Shown here piece after piece: positions 8,553 to 18,282 of a DNA stretch of 64,000 nt; within the stretch, counting starts at the first letter, position 1, and each line of letters starts with the position of its first letter. Source of the stretch: Peribacillus kribbensis DSM 17871 (GTDB lineage: Bacteria > Bacillota > Bacilli > Bacillales > DSM-1321); contig NZ_KE387244.1 of assembly GCF_000430765.1 (NCBI RefSeq), forward strand, positions 105,246-169,245. Direction: 5' to 3'. The notes beneath the pieces are model-generated. The model ran no database searches. It had not been told where the DNA came from and worked only from the letters and a program-made list of their open reading frames with translations. The position numbers and the translations under genes are program-made.

Positions 8553-9743
8553 ATGAAAAAAAACAGAATCGCAGCCGTAGATGTAGGAAATGATTCTTTA
8601 AAGGCAATCTTCGGGGAGCTTGATTATGAACTAAATATTCCAAATGCCATTGCTAGAGATATTGAAGACCGTCCAATTATCGGGATTGAAGAGCTGAACA
8701 GCAAAGACCCTTTAGAAGGGATACATATTAGAGTCCACTCTCCAGCCCTAAGTGAAAACAATGCCATTTACCGTGTGGGTACGCTGGCGGCCAAAAGTGA
8801 TAATACTTCTGAACTTGATCCAGGAAGCAGCAAATCTGAGGAAGATCAGACATTAGTGCTATTATTTGCTTCCCTCGCATTGGATGCAGTGAGAGAGGAT
8901 AATCCCCAGAATTTCAGCCGTTCTAATAATGTGGTGGATGCCAGCTATATTCTTGGAACAGGACTTCCATTAAGGGAAGTAAAAGAAGGAAAGGATGCAG
9001 GCTACCGTTCCCGCCTTCTTGGTTCTGTGCACCAGGTAGAATTCCTTGTGACTCCTAAATACCAAGGTATCAAGGTGAATTTGAAGTTTGAAGAAGTAAA
9101 GGTATACCCTGAAGGGTTCGCAGCGTTCATAAACCTTGTGATGGATAATAATCTGAATATCATCAATAAGGACTTGATCAATAAGCGTATCCTTATCCAG
9201 GATATCGGTGGCTTATCAACGGATATTGCTGTTATCAAAAACCGCAGTGTGGATGATGATAAGGCTCAGGGATTTAACCTTGGGGTATCTGGGGCACTTG
9301 AGCAGATCCGGGAGGAAATTCGTTCAAAGCATGGCGTTGAGCTCGACAGCAGACGTGATGTAGTAGAAATCCTTACTAAAAAGAATGACCGGAATCACAT
9401 CATGGTAAAAGGAAGCCGTACAAGCGTCCATGATATTGTAGACCGGATCCTTGTGGAGCTTGCCAAGAAGCAGTACCGCCTTCTCCGTAATATGTGGGCA
9501 AAAAACTCACAGACTGAAATCTGCTACTTTGTAGGCGGCGGGTCCAATATTCTTAAGGACTATCTGAAAACATTGAATAATAATCTGGATGGCTATAATA
9601 TCGACTTCTTTGAAGATGAGAAAGAGAGCATCTGGATGATGGCAAATGCCTATTATAAGCTGATTTCTGACAACCTTCGCAGAACGCAGAAGGAAGAACA
9701 GAAAGATAGAAAAGAAGAGGTAAAAAAGCCTGTAAAAGCTTGA
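8553..9743 (+). CDS. ParM/StbA-type actin-like ATPase
   Basis: Actin-like ATPase of the ParM/AlfA/Alp7A group (396 aa), which in plasmids polymerises into filaments that push replicon copies apart. All three nucleotide-binding signatures are present: phosphate-1 VDVGNDSLK near residues 9-17, phosphate-2 DIGGLSTD from residue 217, and the adenosine motif FVGGGSN at 326-332. The C-terminus ends in a highly charged helix (RRTQKEEQKDRKEEVKK). It is cytosolic, with a GGAAGGAT ribosome binding site 8 bases before the ATG. The next gene starts 15 bases downstream and looks like the DNA-binding adaptor. No replication initiator, integrase or phage gene lies nearby, so the cassette sits on the chromosome or in a remnant of a former replicon. 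The role in segregation is inferred. Confidence 0.85.
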   Translation: MKKNRIAAVDVGNDSLKAIFGELDYELNIPNAIARDIEDRPIIGIEELNSKDPLEGIHIRVHSPALSENNAIYRVGTLAAKSDNTSELDPGSSKSEEDQTLVLLFASLALDAVREDNPQNFSRSNNVVDASYILGTGLPLREVKEGKDAGYRSRLLGSVHQVEFLVTPKYQGIKVNLKFEEVKVYPEGFAAFINLVMDNNLNIINKDLINKRILIQDIGGLSTDIAVIKNRSVDDDKAQGFNLGVSGALEQIREEIRSKHGVELDSRRDVVEILTKKNDRNHIMVKGSRTSVHDIVDRILVELAKKQYRLLRNMWAKNSQTEICYFVGGGSNILKDYLKTLNNNLDGYNIDFFEDEKESIWMMANAYYKLISDNLRRTQKEEQKDRKEEVKKPVKA

Positions 9744-9758
9744 AGATAGGGTGAAATT

Positions 9759-10358
9759 ATGAGTACGAATTCTTCAAGCGGGATAAAGAGGGGGCAGGCC
9801 CTGTCCTTTCGGATCCCGTCCGATGCTCCTGATCATGTCATAAAACAGCTGCAGCGGCTGAAAGAGTCAGAGAAAAGGAACTTTTCAAGCAAGATTGCGG
9901 AATATGTAATGGATGGTGTCAGCCAGACCATGCAAAGGGATCGGGAGGCAATCAGCATCCCCATTCCAAAGCAGTTAAGCAAGGCGCAGAGGGATTGGCT
10001 GAAGCATGAGCATTCAGAAGCGATGCTGGGGAGTATATTGTATCAGCTGATCTCTGACCCGATTCGTTCTAGTGCTCTGCTGGCTGCCCTTAACAGCAGT
10101 TCGCTTGATATAGACGAAGCACTATACCTTCAGGAGGAAACTCCTCCTTTAAGGCAGAACCCTCCTTCTCTGCCGCAGGCAGAAGAAACGGCAGCGCCTG
10201 AATCTGAGGAGGAGCCGTTCACTCCATCTTTCGATGATGCCGATCTGGACGATTTTGACTGGTCAGCGGCAAAGAAAGAAATCCCGGAAGAAGAATCCTC
10301 TGAAGAGGAAACTCTGGAGGATCTGCTCGGTGATTTCTTGTCTCAAATGAATAAATAA
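9759..10358 (+). CDS. ParR-like adaptor with acidic C-terminal tail
   Basis: Small protein (199 aa) directly after the ParM-like gene (15-base gap) and before a terminator. I do not recognise it from sequence alone. Its N-terminus (ALSFRIPSDAPDHVIKQL, then KRNFSSKIAEYVMDGV) has the strand-helix-helix spacing of a ribbon-helix-helix DNA-binding domain. The middle is helical. The last 70 residues are proline- and then strongly acid-rich (FDDADLDDFDW, EEESSEEETLEDLLGDFL), as expected for a flexible tail that contacts an actin filament. By position and build it is the ParR-type adaptor that would bind the 8.2 kb array. That pairing is inferred; a structure prediction would test it. Confidence 0.62.
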   Translation: MSTNSSSGIKRGQALSFRIPSDAPDHVIKQLQRLKESEKRNFSSKIAEYVMDGVSQTMQRDREAISIPIPKQLSKAQRDWLKHEHSEAMLGSILYQLISDPIRSSALLAALNSSSLDIDEALYLQEETPPLRQNPPSLPQAEETAAPESEEEPFTPSFDDADLDDFDWSAAKKEIPEEESSEEETLEDLLGDFLSQMNK

Positions 10359-10367
10359 CGTTAAGAA

Positions 10368-10403
10368 AAGAAACCCTGTCCAAAAGGATAGGGTTTCTTT
10401 TTA
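10368..10403 (+). terminator. Terminator of the partition-like operon
   Basis: GAAACCCTGTCC and GGATAGGGTTTC pair around AAAA, followed by TTTTT. Confidence 0.88.
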
Positions 10404-10468
10404 ACGAACAAACATAATATTAATATATTTTTTAAAAATCATAAGATGAATAATTATACATCATGGTG

Positions 10469-12370
10469 TCAAGGTGCAGCTGCATCCACATCAGAAGCTT
10501 TTACAAAAGCAAGGCGGTGATTGAAATGAATAGGATAATACTCGTCATTTCCATAGACCATTTTATGAACACCGTATGGAGTTAATGTGAACACCTTAGC
10601 GTTGTAATAATCCGCTTTGACCTTTTTCTCGGCAGGATAGAACTGTCCTTCCGGGATGGAATATTGAAGCGGAGTAATCGCTTTAGGTGTAATGTCAGAA
10701 GGATAGGCTGCAGCTTCTGGATAGGCACTTCCATAGACCGGAATGGACCCTTTTCCTTTTTTGGGTGTTATGATGGACTCTGCCTTTCCGCGGACAGCCA
10801 TCCTGCCATTTTGATTATAGAACCAGGCTTTCTGGCCGCCATACCAGATTGCATCCCAGTCTCCTTTGCTTTCTGCCAGTGCAAAGGTTTGGCCGGCCTT
10901 CGCCTTATCTCCCCAATTCAGGGCTTCGTAATCCCCGGCTTTTGGCAATGCCTTATCCTTAATGATAGGAGAGTCTTCACTTGGCCCTGTATGCAGGTAA
11001 ACAAAATTTGAAGGATGCTTCTTAAGGTTTCCATCTTCAACATCTACGTATTGTTCATTGTTTTTGAAGTGAGGCTTAATCGTCACAAGTTTTTTGGATC
11101 CATGGGAATCGGTGATAGGAGCACCGAGAAGCTCCATATAATGCTCCCAGTCCCAGAAGGTGGCAGGATCAGAATGCATGGCACTTTGATTGGCCGGTGT
11201 GAGCCCTGGTACCTCCTCATGACCAATAATATGTGCTCGATCAAGCGGGATCTGATAAATTCTTGCCAGGTATCTTACGAGACTGGCTGAGTTCCTGTAC
11301 ATCTGCTCTGTAAACCAGGAGCCGCCTTGAAGGGCAAAACCTTCATGCTCAATGCCGATGGAGTGCATATTAAAGTACCAGTTTCCTGCATGCCAGGCAA
11401 CGTCTTTGTTTTTAATCATTTGTGTGACGAACCCGTCGGATGAACGGACGACATAATGAGCAGAAGCTGTATAAGAACGTGAAAAGAGCTTCAGAGTATC
11501 ATCATAGCCCACCTCTGTATCATGGATGACGATATACCGGATATCGGGACCGAACTTTGGGCGGTCGGCTACATCGTAATTGGTATAATTGCCCGGGTTC
11601 GAACTGAGCTGCTGATAAAAGGCGGGGATGAATTGGCTCGGGACATTTTTAGGAACCTCGGTGTCTGACTTTTTCTGTTTCTTAAGATGGATCTTTTTAA
11701 CCGTGTTTTTATTAGGAATACTGGCCGTTGGTGCCAGGACTACATCCTGTCCCTCTGCAGTCTGCCGTTCCTCCCCTTTTTGAATAGAAGCATAAACCTG
11801 ATCGGCAAAATCCGTCGCTATCTCTTCAATATCTGATCCGCTGTACCTTGCAGCAGCACCATACCAATCTGCTTCATCTGCAGAAAGCCGGCCTGTTGTT
11901 TCCTTTGCATATGAGGCGAGCAGGGCAGCGGCTCCGCGGATATTTTGAGCGGGGTCTGTCTTAAGTACCTCTGGGCTGAGCTTCAGTATAGAAGCAGCTT
12001 CGTCAAGCGTATGAGAGCTTGCATAAGATATAGGTTCAGGATTCTCGTTATCTCCCTTGGAGGAGGCTTCAGGTGTAAATTGGGTTAAATGCATAATCCC
12101 ATATCCCCCAGAAGTGCTTGGCAGTCCCTTGTGCTGATCCCACCGGGTCAGGTTATAAGAAACCGCCAGCAGGATATTTTCGGGTACGCTGAATTCCAGA
12201 GCTGCTTTTTTGAAAGATTCCTGTATGGTATGGTTGTCCCCGGCTGTTGTTTCCGCTGCCGCATAAGCAATGCCGCCGACTGATTGGCTGTTAGGTGACA
12301 GAAAAAAGCATGAGCCTGCCAAAACACAAAAAAGGGCAAGTTTCGCTGCCCGCATTCCTTTTCTTTTCAA
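10469..12370 (-). CDS. Secreted N-acetylmuramoyl-L-alanine amidase
   Basis: Exported peptidoglycan amidase (633 aa) that would cut between muramic acid and the stem peptide. A signal peptide (positive start MKRKGMRAAK, hydrophobic core, AYAAAE cleavage region near 35-40) leads into an N-terminal goose-lysozyme-like helical region (about 48-190). A basic linker follows (KKIHLKKQKK), then an Amidase_2 domain (about 275-415) with zinc-ligand motifs YIVIHDTE, IGIEHEG and HIIGHEEVPG. The C-terminal 200 residues resemble wall-binding repeats (PSEDSPIIKDKALPKAGD, WDAIWYGGQKAWF), probably SH3-like. The start is TTG with GGGAGGG 6 bases upstream. The gene is single; its role in growth, lysis or germination is not decided. 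Confidence 0.87.
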   Translation of the reverse strand: MKRKGMRAAKLALFCVLAGSCFFLSPNSQSVGGIAYAAAETTAGDNHTIQESFKKAALEFSVPENILLAVSYNLTRWDQHKGLPSTSGGYGIMHLTQFTPEASSKGDNENPEPISYASSHTLDEAASILKLSPEVLKTDPAQNIRGAAALLASYAKETTGRLSADEADWYGAAARYSGSDIEEIATDFADQVYASIQKGEERQTAEGQDVVLAPTASIPNKNTVKKIHLKKQKKSDTEVPKNVPSQFIPAFYQQLSSNPGNYTNYDVADRPKFGPDIRYIVIHDTEVGYDDTLKLFSRSYTASAHYVVRSSDGFVTQMIKNKDVAWHAGNWYFNMHSIGIEHEGFALQGGSWFTEQMYRNSASLVRYLARIYQIPLDRAHIIGHEEVPGLTPANQSAMHSDPATFWDWEHYMELLGAPITDSHGSKKLVTIKPHFKNNEQYVDVEDGNLKKHPSNFVYLHTGPSEDSPIIKDKALPKAGDYEALNWGDKAKAGQTFALAESKGDWDAIWYGGQKAWFYNQNGRMAVRGKAESIITPKKGKGSIPVYGSAYPEAAAYPSDITPKAITPLQYSIPEGQFYPAEKKVKADYYNAKVFTLTPYGVHKMVYGNDEYYPIHFNHRLAFVKASDVDAAAP

Positions 12371-12483
12371 AGAAAACCCTCCCTAAAAAAGTCATATAGA
12401 AGGGAATTCTTTTTAAAAGAAGCCGATACCTTTTAAAAAACTGAAATTCCTAAAAACAGGAAACTAGTACTAATCGTAAATAG

Positions 12484-12518
12484 GAAAAAGGACTCCCTCC
12501 TGGAGTAGAGGCAAGTCC
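12484..12518 (-). terminator. Terminator of the nucleoside transporter gene
   Basis: Read on the minus strand, GGACTTGCCTC pairs with GAGGGAGTCC and is followed by TTTTT. Confidence 0.7.
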
Positions 12519-12528
12519 GCTTATCATT

Positions 12529-13707
12529 CTATAGGACGAAGCTGACGATGATACCTGAGAGAATACTTACTAAAGTAGCGCCGTAGAGCAATCTCAGTCC
12601 AAATCGGGCCACGGTATTGCCCTGCTGTTCGTTCAATCCTTTGACAGCACCTGCTATGATCCCTATAGAAGAAAAATTAGCAAAAGAGACAAGGAATACA
12701 GAGATGATGCCGAGCGTTCTCGGTGAAAAATTCGCTTCCTTTGCCAGCTGCTGCATGGCCACGAATTCATTCGTAACCAGCTTGGTTGCCATGATGCCTC
12801 CTGCGCCGATCGTTTCACTCAGCGGAATGCTCATCAAGAAGGCTACCGGCGAAAATACATAGCCCAGGACCTGCTGAAAGGTCAGGTGGAAAATCAGATC
12901 AAAAACATTGTTGATTAAGGCAATAAGGGCAACGAACCCTATCAGCATGGCTCCAACCACAATAGCGACCTTAAAGCCATCCATAATATATTCGCCAAGC
13001 ATTTCAAAAAAGGATTGCTTTTCCCCTTCTTCAATCTGGAGAAGATCTTCAGTGTCATCCACTCGATAAGGATTGATGATGGAAGAGATCATAAACCCTC
13101 CAAATAAGTTAAGAACCAGGGCAGCGACCACAAATCTGGGCTCGAGCATTGTCATATAAGCACCTACGATACTCATGGAGACGGTTGACATCGCGGATGC
13201 ACACAGGGTATACAGCCGTTGCGGAGCGAGCCTTCCGAGCTGCTTTTTGACCGTTATAAAAACTTCTGATTGCCCGACAATGGCAGAAGCTACTCCGTTA
13301 TATGATTCCAATTTTCCCATGCCATTGACTTTGCTTAAGATAAACCCGACCCAGCGCATAATAAACGGCAGGATTTTGGTATATTGAAGAATGCCTATTA
13401 AAACAGAGATAAAGACGATCGGCAGCAGGACATTGAGGAAGAAGGTGTAGGCCCCTTCATTCATCAAACCTCCGAAAACAAAATTGATTCCCTCAGCCGC
13501 ATATTCAAGCAGCTTTTCAAATAAACGGGCAATTCCCCTGATTATGATTAAGCCAAACTTGGTATTTAAGAGAATATACGCTAAGATAAGCTGAATGATC
13601 AGCATGTAGAACAGGTTTTTATATCGGATATCTTTTCGGTTACGGCTGGCAAGAAGGGCGAGCAGAAACACAACTATGAGTCCTATTAGTGAAATGATAT
13701 ATCTCAT
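12529..13707 (-). CDS. nupC: NupC-type concentrative nucleoside transporter
   Basis: Membrane protein of the concentrative nucleoside transporter family (392 aa, matching Bacillus NupC). It imports nucleosides with protons or sodium. About ten hydrophobic segments are visible. Family motifs include [12 protein letters not shown], in the nucleoside-binding hairpin region, and the C-terminal [14 protein letters not shown] and [13 protein letters not shown] segments. The start is the internal ATG at 13707, preceded by AAAGCGGGATC; the upstream ATG would add 16 residues without a ribosome binding site. The gene is divergent from msrAB and ends at its own terminator. No purine riboswitch was found in the 130 bases between the divergent genes. 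Confidence 0.9.
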   Translation of the reverse strand: MRYIISLIGLIVVFLLALLASRNRKDIRYKNLFYMLIIQLILAYILLNTKFGLIIIRGIARLFEKLLEYAAEGINFVFGGLMNEGAYTFFLNVLLPIVFISVLIGILQYTKILPFIMRWVGFILSKVNGMGKLESYNGVASAIVGQSEVFITVKKQLGRLAPQRLYTLCASAMSTVSMSIVGAYMTMLEPRFVVAALVLNLFGGFMISSIINPYRVDDTEDLLQIEEGEKQSFFEMLGEYIMDGFKVAIVVGAMLIGFVALIALINNVFDLIFHLTFQQVLGYVFSPVAFLMSIPLSETIGAGGIMATKLVTNEFVAMQQLAKEANFSPRTLGIISVFLVSFANFSSIGIIAGAVKGLNEQQGNTVARFGLRLLYGATLVSILSGIIVSFVL

Positions 13708-13848
13708 CTTGATCCCGCTTTCTATGTAATCTATGATGCATAGGTGGGTATACATCAGTATGGTCTTAATATGTACAATTACAGGATTTAATATAGCTTT
13801 GAAATATCTTCAACCATTCAAGAAATCAAATGAAACGGAGTGGAGCCT

Positions 13849-14805
13849 ATGAGTACCGAGCCGAGGGAAACGGCCATATTCGCAGGAGGCTGCTTTTGGT
13901 GTATGATTGCTCCATTTGAAGAACAGCAGGGGATTTACAGCCTTTTATCAGGGTACACAGGGGGAAGTGCGGAGCATCCGTCCTATAAGCAGGTCAAATC
14001 AGGGGAAACGGGACATTCAGAAGCTGTCAAAATAGAATTCAATCCAGAAATCATGCCTTATGAAGAACTCCTGGACATTTTTTGGCAGCAGATAGACCCT
14101 ACTGATCCAGGAGGACAGTTTACGGATAGAGGAAGTGCCTATAAATCAGCCATCTTCTATCAGGATGAGCGTCAAAAAAGGCTCGCTGAACAATCCAAAA
14201 AAGACCTGGAGGAAAGCGGCAGATTCCAGAGACCCATCGTCACAGAGGTCCTTCCGGCGGCTGCTTTTTACCCAGCAGAAGAATATCATCAGGATTTTCA
14301 CAAAAAGAATCCATTCCGTTATGCGTTGTATAAACAAGGATCTAAGCGCCAGGAATTTCAGCGGAAGTACTGGCCGAAGGATCGGACAAAATTAAAGGGA
14401 AAGCTCACAGACATGCAGTATTTCGTTACCCAGGAGGACGGCACGGAGCCTCCTTTCAAGAATGAGTATTGGGATCATTTCGAGCCGGGCATTTATGTGG
14501 ACGTGGTAACAGGGGAGCCCCTGTTCAGTTCCAAGGATAAGTATGATAGCGGATGCGGCTGGCCGAGCTTTACAAAACCGGTGATGTCTGCGAGTGTGAA
14601 AGAATCGATGGACGTCAGTCATCATAAGACCCGCGTCGAGGTCAGGAGCAGGGAAGGAGATTCCCATCTGGGGCATGTGTTTGAAGACGGCCCGGGTCCA
14701 AAAGGGCTTCGCTACTGTATTAATTCCGCCGCCCTCCGTTTTATTCCAAAGTCGAGACTTCAGCAGGAGGGATACGGGGATTTCCTTCTATTATTTCCTG
14801 GATAA
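13849..14805 (+). CDS. msrAB: MsrA-MsrB fusion methionine sulfoxide reductase
   Basis: Bifunctional repair enzyme (318 aa) that reduces both S- and R-methionine sulfoxide. The MsrA domain is N-terminal with the GCFWC active site (catalytic Cys15, second Cys18) and EEYHQDF. The MsrB domain is C-terminal (about 180-310), with CGWPSF, a zinc-independent variant as far as visible, and the catalytic RYCINS Cys near 290. Fused MsrAB occurs in several Firmicutes, whereas B. subtilis has two genes. ATG 13849 is chosen because ACGGAG lies 8 bases upstream; a GTG at 13840 is in frame. The gene is probably cytosolic, divergent from nupC and 35 bases from the next gene. Confidence 0.93.
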   Translation: MSTEPRETAIFAGGCFWCMIAPFEEQQGIYSLLSGYTGGSAEHPSYKQVKSGETGHSEAVKIEFNPEIMPYEELLDIFWQQIDPTDPGGQFTDRGSAYKSAIFYQDERQKRLAEQSKKDLEESGRFQRPIVTEVLPAAAFYPAEEYHQDFHKKNPFRYALYKQGSKRQEFQRKYWPKDRTKLKGKLTDMQYFVTQEDGTEPPFKNEYWDHFEPGIYVDVVTGEPLFSSKDKYDSGCGWPSFTKPVMSASVKESMDVSHHKTRVEVRSREGDSHLGHVFEDGPGPKGLRYCINSAALRFIPKSRLQQEGYGDFLLLFPG

Positions 14806-14840
14806 TAAATCAGGCGGAAAATTTTTATGGAGGACACAGA

Positions 14841-15596
14841 ATGGAAAATAAAAAAAATGAACCGTATGAAATTGTGGAGCTGTGCCTCCTAGCAGGTAAA
14901 ATCATGCTGCAGAATGGGGCAGAAACGTATAGAGTTGAGGATACCATGGACCGTATCGCCGCTTTTTATGATGTAGGCCAGGCTCACAGTTATGTAACTC
15001 CTACAGGCATTATTTTTTCCCTGGATGGGGTCGAGCCTACTAAGTTAATCCGCATCCTTAAGCGGAATACAGATCTTGCGAAGGTAACGGCTGCCAACAG
15101 TATTTCCCGCCAGATCACAAGCGGTGCCCTTACAGCAAGGGAGGCCATTAAGCAGCTGAAGGAACTGGAAAAGAAAGATCTTTCGTATCCTCTGTATCAG
15201 CAGTTATTGGCTGCAGCCATTTCAAGCGCATGCTTTGTGATTATGTTCCAGGGGAATTGGAATGACCTGCTGCCGGCCTTTATATCAGGGGGAGCGGGTT
15301 TTATCTGCTTTTATTTTATTCATGAACTTATAGAGGTTAAGTTTTTTGCAGAATTTTTAGCAGCATTTGTAATCGGCCTTTTGGCCTTTTCCCTGACGGA
15401 GCTCGGGATCGGCCATCAGGCTGACAAAATTATCATTGGTTCGGTAATGCCTCTTGTTCCTGGGCTTTTGATTACCAATGCGGTAAGGGATCTGATGTCG
15501 GGGCATCTTGTTTCTGGTCTTTCCAAGGGAGCGGATGCCTTCTTGACCGCCTCGGCAATAGGCACGGGAATTGCGGTTGTTTTTGCGATCTATTAA
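14841..15596 (+). CDS. Threonine/serine exporter family, N-terminal half (ThrE-N)
   Basis: Membrane protein of the ThrE/DUF1212 family (251 aa). It corresponds to the first half of the Corynebacterium ThrE amino-acid exporter. The cytosolic N-terminal part (about residues 1-115) carries the family signature LLAGKIMLQNGAETYRVEDT, and about five membrane segments follow. The partner half lies 17 bases downstream (15614), so the transporter is split into two subunits, as in most Bacillus. The ribosome binding site is GGAGGACA, 7 bases before the ATG. The transported substrate in Bacillus is not established. Confidence 0.85.
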   Translation: MENKKNEPYEIVELCLLAGKIMLQNGAETYRVEDTMDRIAAFYDVGQAHSYVTPTGIIFSLDGVEPTKLIRILKRNTDLAKVTAANSISRQITSGALTAREAIKQLKELEKKDLSYPLYQQLLAAAISSACFVIMFQGNWNDLLPAFISGGAGFICFYFIHELIEVKFFAEFLAAFVIGLLAFSLTELGIGHQADKIIIGSVMPLVPGLLITNAVRDLMSGHLVSGLSKGADAFLTASAIGTGIAVVFAIY

Positions 15597-15613
15597 CAGA
15601 AAGGGGCAGATGT

Positions 15614-16042
15614 ATGATAGGGCAGCTGATTACGAGCTTTTTTGCAACGGCAGGAATCGGTCTTATTTTTAACATTCCAAGAAGATCACTCATCTCCAGC
15701 GGCATCGTAGGGATGGCTGGCTGGTTTGTCTATGTTGTTTTATATGAGAATGACTTCGATGCTGTGCTGGCCACCCTGGTTTCCGCCTTTTTCATTGCGA
15801 TTATCAGCCAGTACTTTGCAAAACGGTACAAGGTGCCGGTGATCATTTTCAGTGTGGGCGGCATGATTCCCCTTGTTCCCGGCGGCATCGCCTATTATGC
15901 GATGAGAAGATTTGTAGAAAACAACTACAATGAAGCCCTGCAGCTGGCCGCCAAAGCCTTCATGCTTTCAGGGGCAATTGCGGTCGGAATCATTCTCTCC
16001 GAGGTATTGAACCAAACCATCAAGAAGCTTGGCGGGCGCTGA
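15614..16042 (+). CDS. Threonine/serine exporter family, C-terminal half (ThrE-C)
   Basis: Small membrane protein (142 aa) of the DUF3815/ThrE C-terminal family, with four to five hydrophobic segments. The conserved PVIIFSVGGMIPLVPGG repeats the VMPLVPG motif of the partner upstream, as expected for related halves of one transporter. It starts 17 bases after the partner with an AAAGGGGC ribosome binding site, so the two are translated together. No terminator was found after it; the next 340 bases hold only a collapsed repeat and the glnS terminator on the other strand. Confidence 0.85.
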   Translation: MIGQLITSFFATAGIGLIFNIPRRSLISSGIVGMAGWFVYVVLYENDFDAVLATLVSAFFIAIISQYFAKRYKVPVIIFSVGGMIPLVPGGIAYYAMRRFVENNYNEALQLAAKAFMLSGAIAVGIILSEVLNQTIKKLGGR

Positions 16043-16187
16043 TCTGGATATTTATCCACCCTCAGATATTATTCTTATAAAATATATTAATTAAGAAATG
16101 TTATACGTTTGTTGAATGAAGTTTCTTCTATGCATCAGTCTCGGGGCCTAACGCGATTGGAATTTTTAGACGCCTGATAACTAAGAA

Positions 16188-16300
16188 AAGCTGTTTTCGC
16201 AGGACTTGTTACTTTGGAACAAGGTGGTTGATTTCCGCTCCAATCAACCTGATTTAACAATGAGATCCCCTGCAGAACTCTTTAAAAAAATAACAAAAAG
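16188..16300 (+). repeat. Collapsed (empty) copy of the modular repeat
   Basis: GGTTGATT, eight bases, AATCAACC (16226-16249) are the two terminal inverted repeats of the 39.2 kb element brought together without the 290-base interior. The flanks also match that locus: AAAAGCTGTTTTCGCA and CTTTGGAAC before it, and ACTCTTTAAAAAA after it. The alignment therefore reads as an empty or internally deleted version. Confidence 0.75.
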
Positions 16301-16339
16301 AACCAAAAGAAAAGGACGTATGATCAAAATCATACGTCC
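16300..16339 (-). terminator. Terminator of glnS
   Basis: On the minus strand GGACGTATGAT pairs perfectly with ATCATACGTCC and is followed by a T-rich tract. It lies 45 bases past the glnS stop. Confidence 0.85.
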
Positions 16340-16383
16340 ACCCTTATTTAATACACTGCTATATATCTACATAGCGGATTTTC

Positions 16384-18051
16384 TTAAAGCTTAAATGAGC
16401 TTTTAAGTGAAACAATCAGATTGAAAACTAGATGGCTTTCCGTTGTATCCTTAGGATCCACATTGAAATAGCCATGACGGAAGAACTGGAATTTATCCTG
16501 CGGTTTTACATCCTTCATATTTGGTTCTACGAAGCCTTGCAGGACCTGCAGGGAATCAGGATTTACGTAGTCAAGGAATGTTTTTGCATCCTCTTCATTC
16601 GCATCCTCGCTGTCCGCATCTAAAATCAGCGGCTGATAAAGCCTGAATTCAGCAGGGATGGCCTGCGAGGCTTCCACCCAGTGGATGGTTCCTTTTACTT
16701 TTCTTCCAGTAAATCCGGTTCCGCTCTTAGTTTCCGGATCGTAAGTGGCCCTGATTTCAATCACTTCGCCATTTTCATCCTTCACGACCTCTTCACATTT
16801 GATGAAATAAGCATGCTTTAGACGCACTTCATTTCCAGGGAATAGACGGAAATATTTCTTTGGAGGATTTTCCATGAAATCATCGCGCTCGATATAGATT
16901 TCACGGGAAAACGGAATTTCCCTGGTGCCCATTTCGGGATTCTCAGGGTTAATTTCTGCCTCCAGCATTTCTGCCTGACCATCCGGGTAGTTGGTGATTA
17001 CGACCTTTAATGGGTTAATGATGCCCATAGTCCGGGGAGTTTTCAGCTTCAGGTCTTCTCTCACAAAATGCTCAAGCATTCCTGTATCGACAGTTCCTGC
17101 ACTTTTGGATACCCCGATTTCGTGGCAGAATGCCCGGATGGCTTCAGGAGTGTATCCTCTTCTTCTCAGCCCTGAAATGGTAGGCATCCTTGGGTCATCC
17201 CAGCCATCCACATACTCTTCATCCACCAATTGTTTAAGCTTTCTTTTACTCATCACGGTGTTGGTCAGATTCAGGCGGCCGAATTCATACTGGCGCGGAG
17301 TGCTTTCCATTTCACATTTCTCAACGATCCAGTCATAAAGGGGGCGCTGATCCTCGAATTCAACCGTACAGATGGAATGAGTGACGCCTTCAATGGCATC
17401 TTCCAGGGGATGAGCAAAAGCATACATAGGATAGATGCACCATTTATCACCGGTATTATGATGAGTGGCATGAGCGATTCGGTAAATGACAGGGTCGCGC
17501 AGATTGATGTTTGGAGATGACATGTCTATTTTAGCGCGGAGCACCTTCTCTCCATTACCGAATTCACCATTTTTCATCCGTTCGAATAGATCCAGATTTT
17601 CTTCGATGGAGCGGCCGCGGTGCGGGCTGTCCTTACCCGGCTCTGTCAGAGTTCCGCGGTATTCCCGGATTTCATCCGCTGAAAGGTCGTCCACATAGGC
17701 AAGTCCTTTTTGAATCAAAAGGACAGCACGGTCGTACATTTGATTAAAATAATCGGAAGCAAAAAAGAGTCCGTCCCATTCATAGCCCAGCCATTTTACA
17801 TCCTCTTTAATGGCGTTTACGTATTCAATATCCTCCTTCAGGGGATTTGTATCATCGAACCGCAAATTGGTTTTGCCATTAAATTCATCGGCAACTCCGA
17901 AGTTTAGGATAATAGATTTCGCATGCCCAATATGAAGATATCCATTCGGCTCCGGAGGGAACCGGGTGATCACATGGTCGCGTCTGCCTGTTTCGAGGTC
18001 TTCTTTGATGATATCTCTAATAAAATTAGAATTTGTATTCTCCACGGTCAA
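16384..18051 (-). CDS. glnS: Glutaminyl-tRNA synthetase
   Basis: Class I synthetase (555 aa, the usual length) that charges tRNA(Gln) with glutamine. The HIGH motif is seen in YLHIGHAKS near residue 35, and the KMSKS equivalent as [10 protein letters not shown]. The anticodon-binding beta-barrels follow, ending in a normal FRLYQPLI / FVEPNMKD region, so it is GlnRS rather than GltX. Most Bacillus species lack this enzyme and make Gln-tRNA through mischarging and GatCAB; this gene is therefore unusual and probably acquired. The start is TTG (18051) with a weak AAGTGG site. No T-box leader was found upstream. Cytosolic and monocistronic. Confidence 0.95.
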   Translation of the reverse strand: MTVENTNSNFIRDIIKEDLETGRRDHVITRFPPEPNGYLHIGHAKSIILNFGVADEFNGKTNLRFDDTNPLKEDIEYVNAIKEDVKWLGYEWDGLFFASDYFNQMYDRAVLLIQKGLAYVDDLSADEIREYRGTLTEPGKDSPHRGRSIEENLDLFERMKNGEFGNGEKVLRAKIDMSSPNINLRDPVIYRIAHATHHNTGDKWCIYPMYAFAHPLEDAIEGVTHSICTVEFEDQRPLYDWIVEKCEMESTPRQYEFGRLNLTNTVMSKRKLKQLVDEEYVDGWDDPRMPTISGLRRRGYTPEAIRAFCHEIGVSKSAGTVDTGMLEHFVREDLKLKTPRTMGIINPLKVVITNYPDGQAEMLEAEINPENPEMGTREIPFSREIYIERDDFMENPPKKYFRLFPGNEVRLKHAYFIKCEEVVKDENGEVIEIRATYDPETKSGTGFTGRKVKGTIHWVEASQAIPAEFRLYQPLILDADSEDANEEDAKTFLDYVNPDSLQVLQGFVEPNMKDVKPQDKFQFFRHGYFNVDPKDTTESHLVFNLIVSLKSSFKL

Positions 18052-18282
18052 TGCCCACTTTCTTTTAAAAAATTAGCTGCGAAGGCTGAAAATTAATATT
18101 AATAATTTTACTTGAATATATAGGATAAATACAGGGTTTTTATTATTTACGGCGGTTTTCTCATAGTTTTGAGTCCAGAATCTGAGAGGCGGCTATTCCC
18201 TATGGAGAATTGTCCGCTATACATGTACAGTCAAAACCTTTACAATAAATAACATATTTCACAAGAGGAGCTGAAGATATAC

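Noticed and set aside
10664..11290. Plus-strand frames inside the amidase gene
   Set aside because: They lie wholly within a strongly supported minus-strand gene and lack start signals.
18052..18282. T-box leader for glnS
   Set aside because: The conserved T-box sequence and its antiterminator were not found on the minus strand upstream of glnS.
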